Made by a program: the position numbers and the translations under genes. Positions 45,682 through 56,836 of a DNA stretch of 64,000 nucleotides are shown piece after piece; the first letter of the stretch is position 1, and every line of letters starts with the position of its first letter. The stretch spans positions 434,001 to 498,000 of the forward strand of contig JASJOG010000177.1 of the NCBI GenBank assembly GCA_030142905.1, written 5' to 3'. Source of the stretch: Heliopora coerulea. Taxonomy: Eukaryota; Cnidaria; Anthozoa; Scleralcyonacea; Helioporidae. Under the pieces are notes generated by a model. It was not told where the DNA came from. It saw only the letters and a program-made list of their open reading frames with translations, and ran no database searches.

Positions 45682-46291
45682 CATATCTGCCAACTTTGGA
45701 AAGTGCCAAGGAGGGAGACTTCCCTATAGGCGAGGGGCATACTTTCGATGGTGGTCAGGGGAAATGTCCCCTGAAAAATTTTGAATAAAGAATTAATTTA
45801 GTGGATTTCGAGACAGTTTGGACTATTTTGTTTATCATTTAAAATAGGGGTTTGTTGGAGGTATATTTTTTCCCTTCAGCTTGTTATCACTAGTTTACTA
45901 AGAATTGAAATGAAAAGAAAGTCCTTTAGCCACTCATCCTTAAATCTGCACATATACTTGGTCTTTTTTCTCCGGTTTCTCCACGTTTTCCGCAGTAGTG
46001 ATACTTAGTCCCTCGAGAAGCCATTTTGAAAATGTATTCACACACAATCCACCGCGTTACTCCATTTATGGTTAAGGTAAATGAATGAGTAGTTACGATT
46101 TCTCAACGACGCTCACACGAGAACTTCCGAGAATGCAATATAGCTTTTTTTTCTCGCGTATTTCCGTGATACAAAGGCTAAAGAAGCCGAAAATTAGCAC
46201 GGTTTTTTTAATGAAAATTTTAATATCTGGAGGTCGGGAAATTAGTAAGTCTCCAAATCGGGAAAGGAGGTCTGAGGAGTTGGCAGGCATG
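45682..46291. mobile_element. ~610-bp element with catrYctgccaact ends
   Basis: Left catatctgccaactttgg and right gaggagttggcaggcatg are inverted partners. Further inward, ggagggagacttcc and gggaaaggaggtct also correspond. A G-rich word with ggggaaatgtcccctg lies inside. No target duplication was confirmed. Short opposing ORFs inside have no motif. Confidence 0.5.
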
Positions 46292-46299
46292 CACGTTAC

Positions 46300-46990
46300 A
46301 TACTCCAGTAAACGTCCTTGGATATAGAAAACTTAATCGAGGTGGTGGTTAGGTATGAAAATTACAGTTTAGCAGTTTTAATACTTATATTCGCTCTCCG
46401 ATAATGTTGATTCCACAATTAGCGGTCGCGGCTGTGGTGACATCACTATTCTCTAAATTTCGTTTATGACAAGATTGTCCTATTTGTTTTTTAGGAAAGC
46501 GAATAATGTCCAACGTGATAACCTTATGAAGTCGCTCTAAATTACGTGTTATAATTGAGATTACATCGGACCGCGCAACATGGCCGACAGTCTAAGGATT
46601 TGTCCGTTCAATTCAATTCATTGTCCTTTGACCGGCCGTTATTTCTAGCCCTGTGTTTACGATATTACCCAGTTGTGAGATTATATGCATTTCACGTTCG
46701 AGTGTTTGGAACAACATCTCGCGAATGAGCGTAACGAACGACGAAGCATAAAGATATTTGTCAAGAGATTTTTAGGAAATTAGGTTGGAATTATTTTAAG
46801 TGAGCGCAGCGAACGCTGCTGTATACTTTGATTCATACTTTGCTGAGAGACTATCAATCGAAGGACAGGAGTCAGTCACTACGTCATCCATAAATCTTAC
46901 TTCAGACATGAATATCTTTTCATCTGAAGGAATCCCTCTCAGCGAACTTCTAATCTGAGTAAGTACCTTCTCATAATTTGTGTAGGCAAA
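46300..46990. other. No recognisable gene
   Basis: Short frames only. It may be the flank of the minisatellite that follows. Confidence 0.35.
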
Positions 46991-47000
46991 CTTACAGGAA

Positions 47001-47360
47001 CTGGAAAATGGCATTTTGGCCGATTTCGACTTGGTGTTAGAATTCCTCTGGGATTTGTTACATCAACTGGAAAATGGCATTTTGGCCGATTTGGACTTGG
47101 TGTAAGTATTCCCCTGGGATTTATGACACCAACTGAAAAATGGTATTTTCGCCGATTTCGACTTGGTGTAAGAATTCTCCTGGGATTTATTACACCAACT
47201 GAAAAATGGCATTTTGGTCGATTTCGACTTGGTGTAAGAATTCCCCTGGGATTTATTACACCAACTGAAAATTGGCATTTTGGTCGATTTCGGCTTGGTG
47301 TAAGTATTCCCATGGGATTTATTAGACTAATTGAAAAATGGCATTTTGGCCGATTTTCAC
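47001..47360. repeat. 66-bp minisatellite, 5.5 units, open on both strands
   Basis: Units start at 47001, 47067, 47133, 47199, 47265 and (partial) 47331, each beginning ctgaaaaatggcattttgg. Because 66 is divisible by three, both strands stay open. The plus strand repeats the 22-residue word TPTEKWHFGRFRLGVRIPLG-FI and the minus strand repeats GILTPSRNRPKCHFSVGVIN-PR. Units differ at a few positions. The sequence just right of the array (gggaattccagttcc, 47381-47395) is an inverted match to the array start. Confidence 0.93.
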
Positions 47361-47559
47361 ACGTGAAAAGAAATCCCAGGGGAATTCCAGTTCCTTCGTG
47401 AGTTGAACTTTTTCGACTTACCACGTTAATTCTCTTGGTACAAGTTAATCCTGTAGTGGATTGGTCCGTAGTGGATTTAATTTCGCAGCCAGAAAATCGT
47501 TTTTAATATATTCTTAAGACGCTGTCCTCCTTTTCTGTTAGCACAAAACACATCTTTTC

Positions 47560-47900
47560 CCTTGCACTCAAGTACTTGGACATTTTCTATGTCAATATAA
47601 GCACAGTAAACCCTTCTAAAGTAAGCTATTAGAAATGTTTAGCCATGTCTTTCCCCTTACGTATAAGCACTTGGACATTTTTCACTTGCACACGAACACT
47701 TAAACATTGTTCCACTTGCACGCAGTACTTATGTGCAAAGGGAAAAGTATCTAAGTGTCCACGTACAAGTGAAAAACGTCTGAGTGCTTGTATATGCAAG
47801 GGGGAAGACGTCTTCAGTGCTTGCACATGAGCTCTTGAACATTCCCCCCTTGCAGTTAAAGTATTCAAACATTTGTTTACTTGTACATACATACTTAAAT
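47560..47900. repeat. Diverged minisatellite with AAGCACTTGGACATTTT words
   Basis: aagtacttggacattttcta, aagcacttggacatttttca and related words in both orientations recur every 25-45 bp. The array resumes at 48165-48245 after the Penelope-like palindrome. Confidence 0.6.
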
Positions 47901-47952
47901 AAAGTAAATGGTTGAACCCTTGAGATAGATTCGGTAGATCTTGGTGATAGTA

Positions 47953-48127
47953 GATCGTCCAGGTTGGTATAGTCTTGAGCAAGACTGTTGGTGACTGACG
48001 TTTCGACGGCCTAGAAAAAAAGAGGAACAGTTAACCTATTTGACTGTTCCTCTTATACAGCTCTGAAGATGGCCGTTGAAACGTTAGTCACCAGCAGTCT
48101 TTCTCAAGACTGATCTAACCTGGACGA
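47953..48127. mobile_element. Solo palindromic Penelope terminal repeat
   Basis: gatcgtccaggttggtatag...tgactgacgtttcgacggcc (47953-48012) is followed by an inner stem of gaggaacagt/actgttcctc and then the inverted copy ggccgttgaaacgttagtca...taacctggacgat (to 48127). The words match the terminal repeats of the element at 30.2 kb (tcgtccaggtt, gtcttgagaaagac). No coding sequence remains, so this is a solo or head-to-head pair of pseudo-LTRs. Confidence 0.8.
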
Positions 48128-48849
48128 TGTACCGTCATCATCTACATACATACTACATCTGCATACTTCAAACATACAAGTGCGTAAGTCCAAGTGCCTG
48201 TTTCCAAGTGCATTTGCACTTGGACATATTCACTTCAAGAAGTGAAGAAATGCCCGAGGCAAGTGCGGTTTTATTGTTAGATTGTCACATGTTAGACTGT
48301 TATCAGTAAAACTAGTGAGTTCCTGAACGTAAGCAACCTGAGCCAATTGGATGAACTAATTACCGGTTTCGAAAAGTGTGAAAACCACGAGGTTGAACAT
48401 ATGACAAGTAGTGCGCGAGAGAGAGAGAGTGTGAAAAATTAGCGGTGTGAGTAAGAAGAACGAAGTCAGATGCAAGTAGACTGATGTATGTAGATACGTA
48501 GTCGCGATTAAAGTTTCGATAACTGAATCTGGAATAAAGTTTTGGAGAATAAACCGTTGTGTTCTTTCTGGCTACTCCTATAAACTGGCAATCAAGAACC
48601 TGGGCAAGCAAGGTAATATTATCACATGTGAGTAGTCACAAGTCGATTGCCTTAACACCATGCGGACAACTGAGACGTTGAAGTAACTATGCCCGAGTAC
48701 TACAATTTGCTGCTCATTACCAGAAAATATAGTATTATTAACGCCACCGTCAAACTCAACGCAAAAATTCATTCATGGTTTTGAATTGACATCCATTTAC
48801 GCTTTTGTCACATTCATTTTAAAGTACTTACAGTAGTGAAAGCTTTGAG

Positions 48850-49290
48850 CCCAATTTGTGCAAAACGATATTGTATGACCTGAACTTTCATATTGATGGC
48901 TTATTTCGAAGGTTTAAAATTGGTCAAAAACTGGCCAAAAACCAAAGGTTAACCCCTTTACTTTTTGGTCGAATTTTTTGAAGTCGAATATTTTGTTCAG
49001 TTTCGGTTTAAAGTGCCTCCAATTCATGCAAAACGATATTATTTGCCTTAAACTTTCATATTTAAGGCTTATTTCAAAGGTTTAAAATTGGTCGAAAACT
49101 GGTCAAAAACCAAAGGTTTAACCCCTTTACTTTTTGGTGAAATTTTTCGACCTGCAAAATTCTGGAAAATGTATGTCTAAAGTGCCTGAAATTAGTTGAA
49201 AACTATATTATTTGCCGTAAACTGTGATATTTTGGGCTGATTTTGAAAGTTTCAAATTTGTCGTAAAATCTTCAGAAGCCATGGGATTTT
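48850..49290. repeat. ~168-bp tandem repeat, about 2.5 copies
   Basis: gcaaaacgatatt...ggtttaaaattggtc...aaccaaaggttaacccc recurs with a period near 168-170 bp. The third copy is more diverged and partial. No coding frame runs through it. Confidence 0.8.
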
Positions 49291-49294
49291 ACCT

Positions 49295-51390
49295 GTCTGG
49301 TCGATGTTTGAAATATTCGTGATAGAGAATCGAATATAGCTCTAAATAATAGTTTGACTGAAGTAGTTATGGTTATACTAACATTAAGGGAGTGTGATGA
49401 ACAATTAGCAAGAGAAATACTCCAAACACATCATCAATAAAATATAACAAAATTCTGGAAAGCATTTAAAAAGATCTATCAAGAGGAATGGCAGCATGAA
49501 ATTGATCAACTACAATGTCTAGAACAAGCAGGTAATATGTCTACCATGCTGGCTGGTGCTGCAAGGAAGATAGTGGCAGTATGAGCGATTCACTTAGAGA
49601 GAAATTCAAGACATATCCTAAAAAAACCGGCGAAAGGATCGAAGTTTATTCGTCACCACATGTTTCTTGTAACTATATGTGCGATACCATACGTAAACGC
49701 AATACCATTCAATAGAACATGAGGTAAATAACGGACAGACCTATAGTATACTAAACACACTGTGTGTGATATCGGTTGGTGAGCAACTGCCCAAAAAACC
49801 AGCTGTTGAAAAGGCAGAGGACTTACAAGATCCTAAAATGTATAGGAGCTAGAACATAGCCACCAAAGATATCCAAACAAGCTGAAGAGCTATAAATGTA
49901 TTAAATACCAAAGCATAAAAAAGAGTCCCGTGATGATATATTCAGTTTCAGTTGAGAATAGTTCTCGTAATAAATCACAGTGAAGAACGTTCATTGATGT
50001 GAATCTACACGCAATCTACGGCACGTAAAGTGAACTCAGTGTAAATCAACGTAACCCTTTCCTGTTCAGCGTTCTCCCCCCTGGCAAGCAATATCGTCTG
50101 GCGTTATAACAGGACACCTATCTGGACAGAAGGGGGTAGATTGGAACGAGCTAATTCTTTTCAGCTCATTGGTCGCACCCTTTAGCAAGCAAAATCGTCT
50201 ACTGTTAGCATGAGTAAAATGATAAGAGACAATGGAGTTAAACTAACACTACGCTCTTTGAGTGGAGTCCAGTTCATGCAAAATTCAATGTTTAAACTGA
50301 CCAGGTCACTAACAACTAAAATGATATTTGAGAGTTAAAAGGTTAAAACGTTTATCAGAGGGATTATGATTGAACTAGCACAGGGAAAGGAGATTAGACA
50401 TCACTAGTTTGACATTATGAATCACAATTAACCAACAAACGACGAAATTTTAACATCTGGTGATTGAAAATTTTTCTCTTAGGAACGGACCGTTTTAACT
50501 TGTTTTGGAGAGGGGTTGGGCGCAACTACCAGAAAATTTCCGCACGTGGGAAGCGCATGGAAATATCGTGCTTAAATTCCACAAGACTTGACGAATATTG
50601 TCCAACACACCTCAAAATAAAATGGTCGATCGCTGAAGACGAAAGGTCTTAATCAAAGTGAATCATAGTAAACCTTCATAGCACTTGAAATGAATTCTAA
50701 GAGGGCAGTAAATGAACTGTTTTTTTCAAAAATCAAATGCTTCACAATTCACCATGACTTCCCTTTTTAACTAAAACATTTACATCTTACGCCACGAAGC
50801 ATGTGTCAGCTGTTGTCTGTGACCTGATTGTATAACACCAAATCTACATAAACTCTGATGATGATCTTATAGATCGAAAACGTTTAGTTTTTTATTGCCT
50901 GAATTGTTAGATTTTATTTGGCGAATATGTCTGACAAGGGTAATGTATATCTACTCAACAGTTGTTCCGGTAAGATCCAGTATTAGGCAAATTTAGGCAT
51001 TGTACGTTCCGCCTCTATTGGACACCTACCCACCACATTTTGAGTATTACAGCCAAGGCGTGGTAATTAACATGTCAAAGAGGCCGAGACACTGCAATCA
51101 AAAGTCTACCGCTTATTACACCAGTTTTCCAAAATAAACGGAAAATTTCGTGTTTTTTTTTTTTGAACTCGAATAAACCTTTCGATAACTGTCATCCAAA
51201 TGTCTGTTGAAGTGTTCAAAAGTGATGACTTAAAGCTAGCGTGAAAGGTCTGTGAAACCAGATCAAGGCTTTCTGTTCATTCTCCACAACACAGAAACAT
51301 GATGTGAGAAATAACGTTCAGTGTATCAAACTAATAAGAGAATATTTTCAGGAGTGTTTACAAAGATATTAGGGAAATGAAGTCACGAAC
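49295..51390. other. No firm gene
   Basis: A short plus-strand reading at about 49445-49560 (KFWKAFKKIYQEEWQHEIDQ) looks protein-like but is isolated and of unknown family. Near 50080-50240 the words gcaagcaatatcgtctggcg and agcaagcaaaatcgtctact are direct repeats of about 110-bp spacing. Confidence 0.35.
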
Positions 51391-51394
51391 TTAA

Positions 51395-51530
51395 AAGCAG
51401 CCGAATCGGTCAGTGTGGTGCCCAAGTCAAAAATAGAAAGTAAGATACGTTGAGACTAATACGTCCCATGATGGTTTCTTTTAGGTTCGATTCTCGTCAA
51501 GGGCTCAGACATTTTTTGAATTTGTTTCTT
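51395..51530 (+). mobile_element. tRNA-derived SINE remnant
   Basis: An A-box-like tcggtcagtgtggtgccc is followed about 70 bases on by the strong B-box ggttcgattctcgtcaaggg, then ctcagacattttttg. B-box, then GGCTCAGAC, then a T-run is the same layout as the copy at 8576-8610. Confidence 0.5.
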
Positions 51531-51954
51531 AAAAATCATGCGCACTTTGGGTTAACAGAATAACAAGCTACGTCATTATGAATATGAACGTTGGGTTTAA
51601 AATCTGTCTACTCTACATCTACCCTGTTGATCTATATATGATAAAATAATTGTGGCCGTATGGAGTGATTGAAACAACATTCCGTCAAGATTTCGTACCG
51701 TTTGCAATTTACACCTTTGAGTCTGTACAATAAATTATGGTTTCTTAAGAATAAATATAACTGATTTTTGTCCAAAAACATCTTAAGTTCTCTCGCTAGA
51801 ACGATCTACGGTTTATGTAGTTTGGATAATTTTCTGAAAGGTACGAGCAACATCGAAGTAAAGGAAGTAGTTTCGATTTAAAAACTGATCAAGACATTAC
51901 CAGCACTCCATCATGGTTACCATTACGAATTTCCCTTGATGTCGATCTAAAGCA

Positions 51955-52194
51955 CTATAGGCCTCTATAGCCTTCAAGGCCTCTATAGCCTTGTTCTCGT
52001 CTATACAGTTCATGAACAAACCCCAGAAAGTCTGACATAGATGCACCTAACAGAATATTTAAATGGAAGTTCTTTAAGAAAGAAGACTGTAACATCGTCA
52101 TTACAACATGAACTTCTTCGAGTTTCCTAAATATTTTCGACGCAATTGGAATTATCCCACAACTTTCGTCCCAACGTGTCTTGTTTACAATCAT
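51955..52194 (-). CDS. Possible exon, unknown family
   Basis: Open minus-strand frame of 79 codons (SKIFRKLEEVHVVMTMLQSS in the middle). It looks protein-like, with mixed hydrophobic and charged residues. It ends in a short tandem repeat that encodes GYRGLEGYRGL. I do not recognise it. It could be an exon of the same gene as 52594-52756. Confidence 0.25.
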   Translation of the reverse strand: MIVNKTRWDESCGIIPIASKIFRKLEEVHVVMTMLQSSFLKNFHLNILLGASMSDFLGFVHELYRREQGYRGLEGYRGL

Positions 52195-52593
52195 AAAACT
52201 AAATTACATGAATCTGTGAGAATAATGAATTAGTAATTGTAGCATTACTGAGGCCAAAGCCATTGAGACAAAACTCCACCAACGTTGTCTTTGAATAACT
52301 TAAGCCCATAGTCAGACCACCGTAACATGCTTGTACTTTTAAGTATCAACTATAGTTCATCAAACGGGTTTTAGTACTTTCCACAGGCGGTCAAATTTCA
52401 AGTGAAGAGACAACAACACTGATATAGGTACATGCTCACCTTTTTGTTTAGTTTTCTAAAGTATTACAACTTAGTGTACAAGGCGTGGCCCATCTGAGGT
52501 TTCACAACTGTCTGGGTGTTTTTAGGTGATTTCGCCCAGATATACAAACCACTGGAAAAAAAAAACAAAAACGGCAGAAGCGACTTCAAAGCA

Positions 52594-52756
52594 CCTAGAG
52601 TCACGAAACTCGGTAAGGGGTATTATATAATCATGTAGGTTAGTCAACTTTTTCCACAAAGTGTTAATATTTAAGAAAACTTTACGAGAATCGATATGTC
52701 CCCATACAAGTGTTGTGTTGGCACTTCCTTCAGATACCGTCAAACCGTTAGAGAAA
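52594..52756 (-). CDS. Possible exon, unknown family
   Basis: Bounded by a plausible acceptor gcgttttcag and donor GTGCTT. Reads SNGLTVSEGSANTTLVWGHI then DSRKVFLNINTLWKKLTNLH. No domain recognised. The frame stays open beyond the donor. Confidence 0.3.
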
Positions 52757-52769
52757 CTGAAAACGCGAA

Positions 52770-54180
52770 AATCAACATTAACATAACATCTTCACGGCTA
52801 GTGAGGTTCCTAAGATGGCGACAGACGGTGAAAGCAAGAACTGAAAGACTGCCATGACAATACCAACGTAAACTGAACAATGAATGATTTAGTTTGTCTT
52901 TTAAACCCTAGCAAGTTCAATCACCTTTAGCGAAGAACAATGTAAACAGGGTGTAATCCAGGTAAATCAACATCCTTTTTCGCTGAAGTTTGTCCTCGAT
53001 GCTCTCGTGAGTTTAATACATACGTCAAGATGTCAATCGTGAGGTAGAAAGTCGCAAGTGTAAACAAACCTTTAGCTCACCTTCATGTCAACTCACTCAC
53101 ATTAAGCCAATGCACCGCCCAGGTTTTCATTCTTCATCATCAACTCCAAGGGGCGAAGCCACCCGAGACCAGCGTCGACAAGTGTCCGTTGCAGGCGAAA
53201 GGAGCCGACGAAAACTTACCAAAGTCATTATGAAGATACCGTGAGGAGTCTGAGATCGAGTTATATGGTAAATTACTTGCAGTCCATGCTAAGGATGTGG
53301 ACGTGGTTGAACGAACCCAGAGGGTGTTGTGGGGATCGCCAAGACGTGAAGTCCTCGATAGGATCCCGAGAGATGACGACTGATTTTCATACAAAGGCTG
53401 AGCAGACCCTAAAATGCAAGATAGAGAAAATTACCCCAAATCTATGTTGCAGTTCAGAAAAATGTCAGATGCGGAAATAAATCCAGCAGGTTTTTGTTTG
53501 ATGGTTCTGTGCACCGTGATAGCAGTCGACACCGGTATCGAGAGGGACTGGGACATTTCTCATGCTCAGTAGTCAATAATGCTTGACAAGCGTGGTTACT
53601 AAGCTACGTGACTTTGCTCAGGAGTAACAAAATGGTGGATATCGTTCAGCTAACGAATACAACAGTAGATATAGTAAAATATGAACAGCAGATGTTATGT
53701 AACAACAAACAAAAATCAGATATAATATAGCCAGCCAGCCAGCCAGCAAGTTAACATGGCAATCCAAGACACTTTTTCCTAACCATTTGTTATACAAGCA
53801 AAACAAAGCAGCCACCCAGCCAACCAAGCAGCAGGAAAAACATCCAACCAACCACGTGTTAAGCACAGCTCCGTCAAATGATACAAAATTTAAGCTGAAA
53901 GGAAGTATTTTTACCTGAAGATGGTCTCTTCATAAAAGTCGTGGAATATGGGTTGGTGTGGTGATTTCGTAGGGTGAATCGGTCACACGTTGTGCGAAGG
54001 CGATGATGACGAGATGGATGGGTGGGGTATAAATCAGATGAACATAGCCAGCCATCTAAAGAATGAGACAGAAGGGATAACTGTGATCAGGTTATCTTCA
54101 TCCAAGATGACTGAAAGGGATAAAACTATAAAGGAGCGAAGGGAAGGAAAGGAGAAAATGGGAAGGTAACGATAGAAAGG
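52770..54180. other. No firm gene; short simple repeats
   Basis: (CCAG)n/(CCAA)n words at 53727-53860 create a spurious minus-strand ORF. The minus-strand frame 53140-53394 shows no motif. Confidence 0.35.
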
Positions 54181-54189
54181 AAGACGAGG

Positions 54190-54485
54190 AAGACAAGGAA
54201 GGAAGAGGGGAAGGGAAGAGAAGGAAAAAAAAGGGAAGGGAAGAAAAGGGAAGGGAAGGGAAGGGAAGAAAAGGGAAGGGAAGGGAAGGGAAGAAAAGGG
54301 AAGGGAAGGGAAGAAAAGGGAAGGGAAGGGAAGAAAAGGGACGGAAAGGGAAGGGAAGGGACGGGACGGGAAGGAGTAAGGGAGGGAGGGAAGGGAAGGG
54401 AAGGAAAGGAAAGGAAAGGGAAGGGAAGGGAAGGAAAAGGAAGGGAAGGGAAGGGAAGGGAAGGGAAGGGAAGGGAAGGGAAGGA
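54190..54485. repeat. (GGGAA)n purine microsatellite, ~300 bp
   Basis: Nearly pure purine strand of gggaa units with aaaaggg variants. The minus-strand Pro/Ser/Phe-rich ORF here is the repeat being translated. Confidence 0.95.
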
Positions 54486-54489
54486 ATAA

Positions 54490-55800
54490 TGGAGGTAGGG
54501 TAAGTTTACTTCCGAAAGGCAATGGTCATAGATTGCAGGTTTAATTTATAAAATATCAAATAAAAGCAACATGAATAAGTGAGAAACTTATTCGCCAAAC
54601 TTTTAACCCATATCTCCCAATATCTACAGTAGAAATGTTCGCAATTTATTCATTTCATCTTTTAAACTTTGGTCCAACGAAGCCTCTCCCTCTTTTACCA
54701 CCTCAACACACAGCACCCGCTGAAAAAGTGCAACAGAAAATCCTGCTTGTTCTCTTAAACAAACATTTCCCAAATGCTAATTCACTTCAACTTGCTCTTA
54801 CCTAGTCTCGAGGCAAAACCATACAAAAATAATTTTATCTTTTCACAAGAAACGGCCTGGTTTTGTATTTGTAAACACATAATTTAATGAGTTTCCAGCT
54901 TTTGAAAAAAGCGAAAAATGAATTTGACAATTCTTATTGCGGATTGCATGACTGAAGACAAACACCACAGTTATTACAACAGCCAAATTTATTATTAGCT
55001 AAACTTTTTTATTAAAAAAACGTCTTTGACCGCGACTTGAATTGCATATACAGCTGAAACTGAGCCAGAAGAGGTCTATCTCGCGGAGTAATATTGTCTG
55101 TAAGCACTGCACGTTAAGTGAGCTTTAAGATTATCATACAATTGTTTCTTAACCAGGATCTCCAAGAGCGTATTCCAACATCTTCAATTACCCAGAGTTA
55201 CCCAAACCTTACTGCCATAAATAGTACTTCGAAACATACATGTATCGTATACACATAAACACATATTCCAAACACCAGAACACCTTCACAGACTGTTCAG
55301 CATTCCATAGTGACGGTCGAGTGAAAAATGTTATTAACAAAGTTTTTGTTTGACATGACGGATGAAAGTTTTTGTTCAACAGAAACATCGAAAATATAAC
55401 ATTTAATTCTTCGCATGTTTACAATACAAAGACAACTTAACACAGACAAGTAGCCTTACAGACGATAATTACCATCCGCTGCGAATTTTTATCGAAAAAA
55501 GCTTTGTGCTTTAAACGTTGGATCATGGACATTTGTTCCTAAAAATATCGAATATTGAAATATATGTACATAATGTTCTTTCTTCAACTTTATGTAACGT
55601 ACTAAAACATGCCAATGCCAACTGCACTCAATAATAGTTGGATGAGAATTCTAAAACAAAGTCTAGATTTAGTTTTCTTTAAGAAAATACGTTAGATGTA
55701 CAATCATATTTTTCCCTCGGTGAATACAAACAAGAACCCACTCAATCTAACTTTCACGTTTAATTGCCCGCGACAGAGGATCTTGATTTCACCAAAGTAC
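54490..55800. other. No recognisable gene
   Basis: AT-rich flank of the BEL insertion, with short frames only. Confidence 0.4.
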
Positions 55801-55806
55801 AACTTT

Positions 55807-56106
55807 TGTGGGAAAAGGGGTTCGATCCTTTTAGTAAGCCCCACACGTTCACAAACGCCAAATGAAATAACACAGAACACAAGGAAATAAAATGTATATT
55901 TAAAAGTCTCTTCGTCACAAACAAACTCGAACTCCGCACTTCGCTGCGGCAACACCACACACACTGACCAAAAAAACTACGCACGTGCTAATAAATGTCA
56001 ATTAATCAATTGTCAATAATAATGTTCCAAATAATGATAATAATCCCAAATGTTCATTCTAAATTAACCATTAATTAATGTGCTAAAATAATAACTGTTT
56101 CCGACA
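55807..56106 (-). repeat. BEL 3' LTR (300 bp)
   Basis: Begins tgtgggaaaagg and ends ccgaca on the plus strand (TG...CA). Intact and about 97% alike to the other LTR by eye (differences near 55829, 56012 and 56094). Confidence 0.93.
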
Positions 56107-56179
56107 CACTCCCCCATGTGAAACCATGAGGTATCACATGCAATACGGAAACCTTAAGCTAGTTCTAAATGGTAATCAC

Positions 56180-56827
56180 TTAATGGTCCTGTTCGTATTG
56201 AAAAATATCATTGTTTCTCAAGTCAGCAGCAACAGCAGCATCTCTCTTCGGGCGAAAGGGTAGTGCTTCAGGGTTGAGGACAACTTCTTGGGTCGCTCGT
56301 TTGTCGCAGGAGAGCTCCAAGGGATAAAGGTGTTGAATGGGTCGTTCTAAGTAAGACTTACCAGCGCGTAACTTCACGGCTCGTACCACATCATCTTTTC
56401 CAGTAATTAACTCCTCAACGATACCAAGTGGCCACTTTGCTCGATTCTTTTCTTCACTTCGCACTATGACAACATCGCCAATACTAAGTTTAACAGACTT
56501 AACCTTCCGGTTACAATTGTGTCTTTCTCTGAGGGCCTTTACGTACTCAGAACTCCATCGTTTCTACAAAGCTTCCTTGCAAGCTCGTAGGTGATATGCT
56601 CGTTTACGAAGGTCTGCTTCTTCTCTCTATGGCTCCAACTCTGGAATTCTGTTAGGTCGCTGGTATAAGAAGGATGCAGGTGTCAGGATGGGAAGTTGAA
56701 GATCGTCTTCAACATAATCCAGTGGTCGGTTGTCGAGTTCCACTTCCACGTTGAGAACAACGTCGCACAGCTCCGCATAAGTTAGCAGGCCAGATCCTAT
56801 CGTCTTGTAAAACGCCCCTTTGAACAC
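56180..56827 (-). pseudogene. BEL integrase C-terminal part, two further stops
   Basis: Same frame as pol after its TGA. Reads FKGAFYKTIGSGLLTYAELC, then LNVEVELDNRPLDYVEDD. It meets TAG at 56627-56629 and TAG at 56564-56566, then continues through GDVVIVRSEEKNRAKWPLG (typical of the BEL integrase C-terminal domain) to the natural stop near 56180. These lesions would truncate the integrase in this copy. Confidence 0.85.
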
Positions 56828-56836
56828 ACCAACCAG

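Noticed and set aside
46939..47424. 161-codon minus-strand ORF
   Set aside because: It is the 66-bp minisatellite read in frame. Kept as a repeat, with the coding possibility noted as a finding.
52811..52850. Plus-strand gene start aagatggcgacagacgg
   Set aside because: The frame stops after nine codons with no donor site, so it is not supported.
53618..53866. 82-codon hydrophobic minus-strand ORF
   Set aside because: Derived from CCAG/CCAA simple repeats rather than a membrane protein.
54034..54522. 162-codon Pro/Ser/Phe-rich ORF
   Set aside because: Direct translation of the GGGAA microsatellite.
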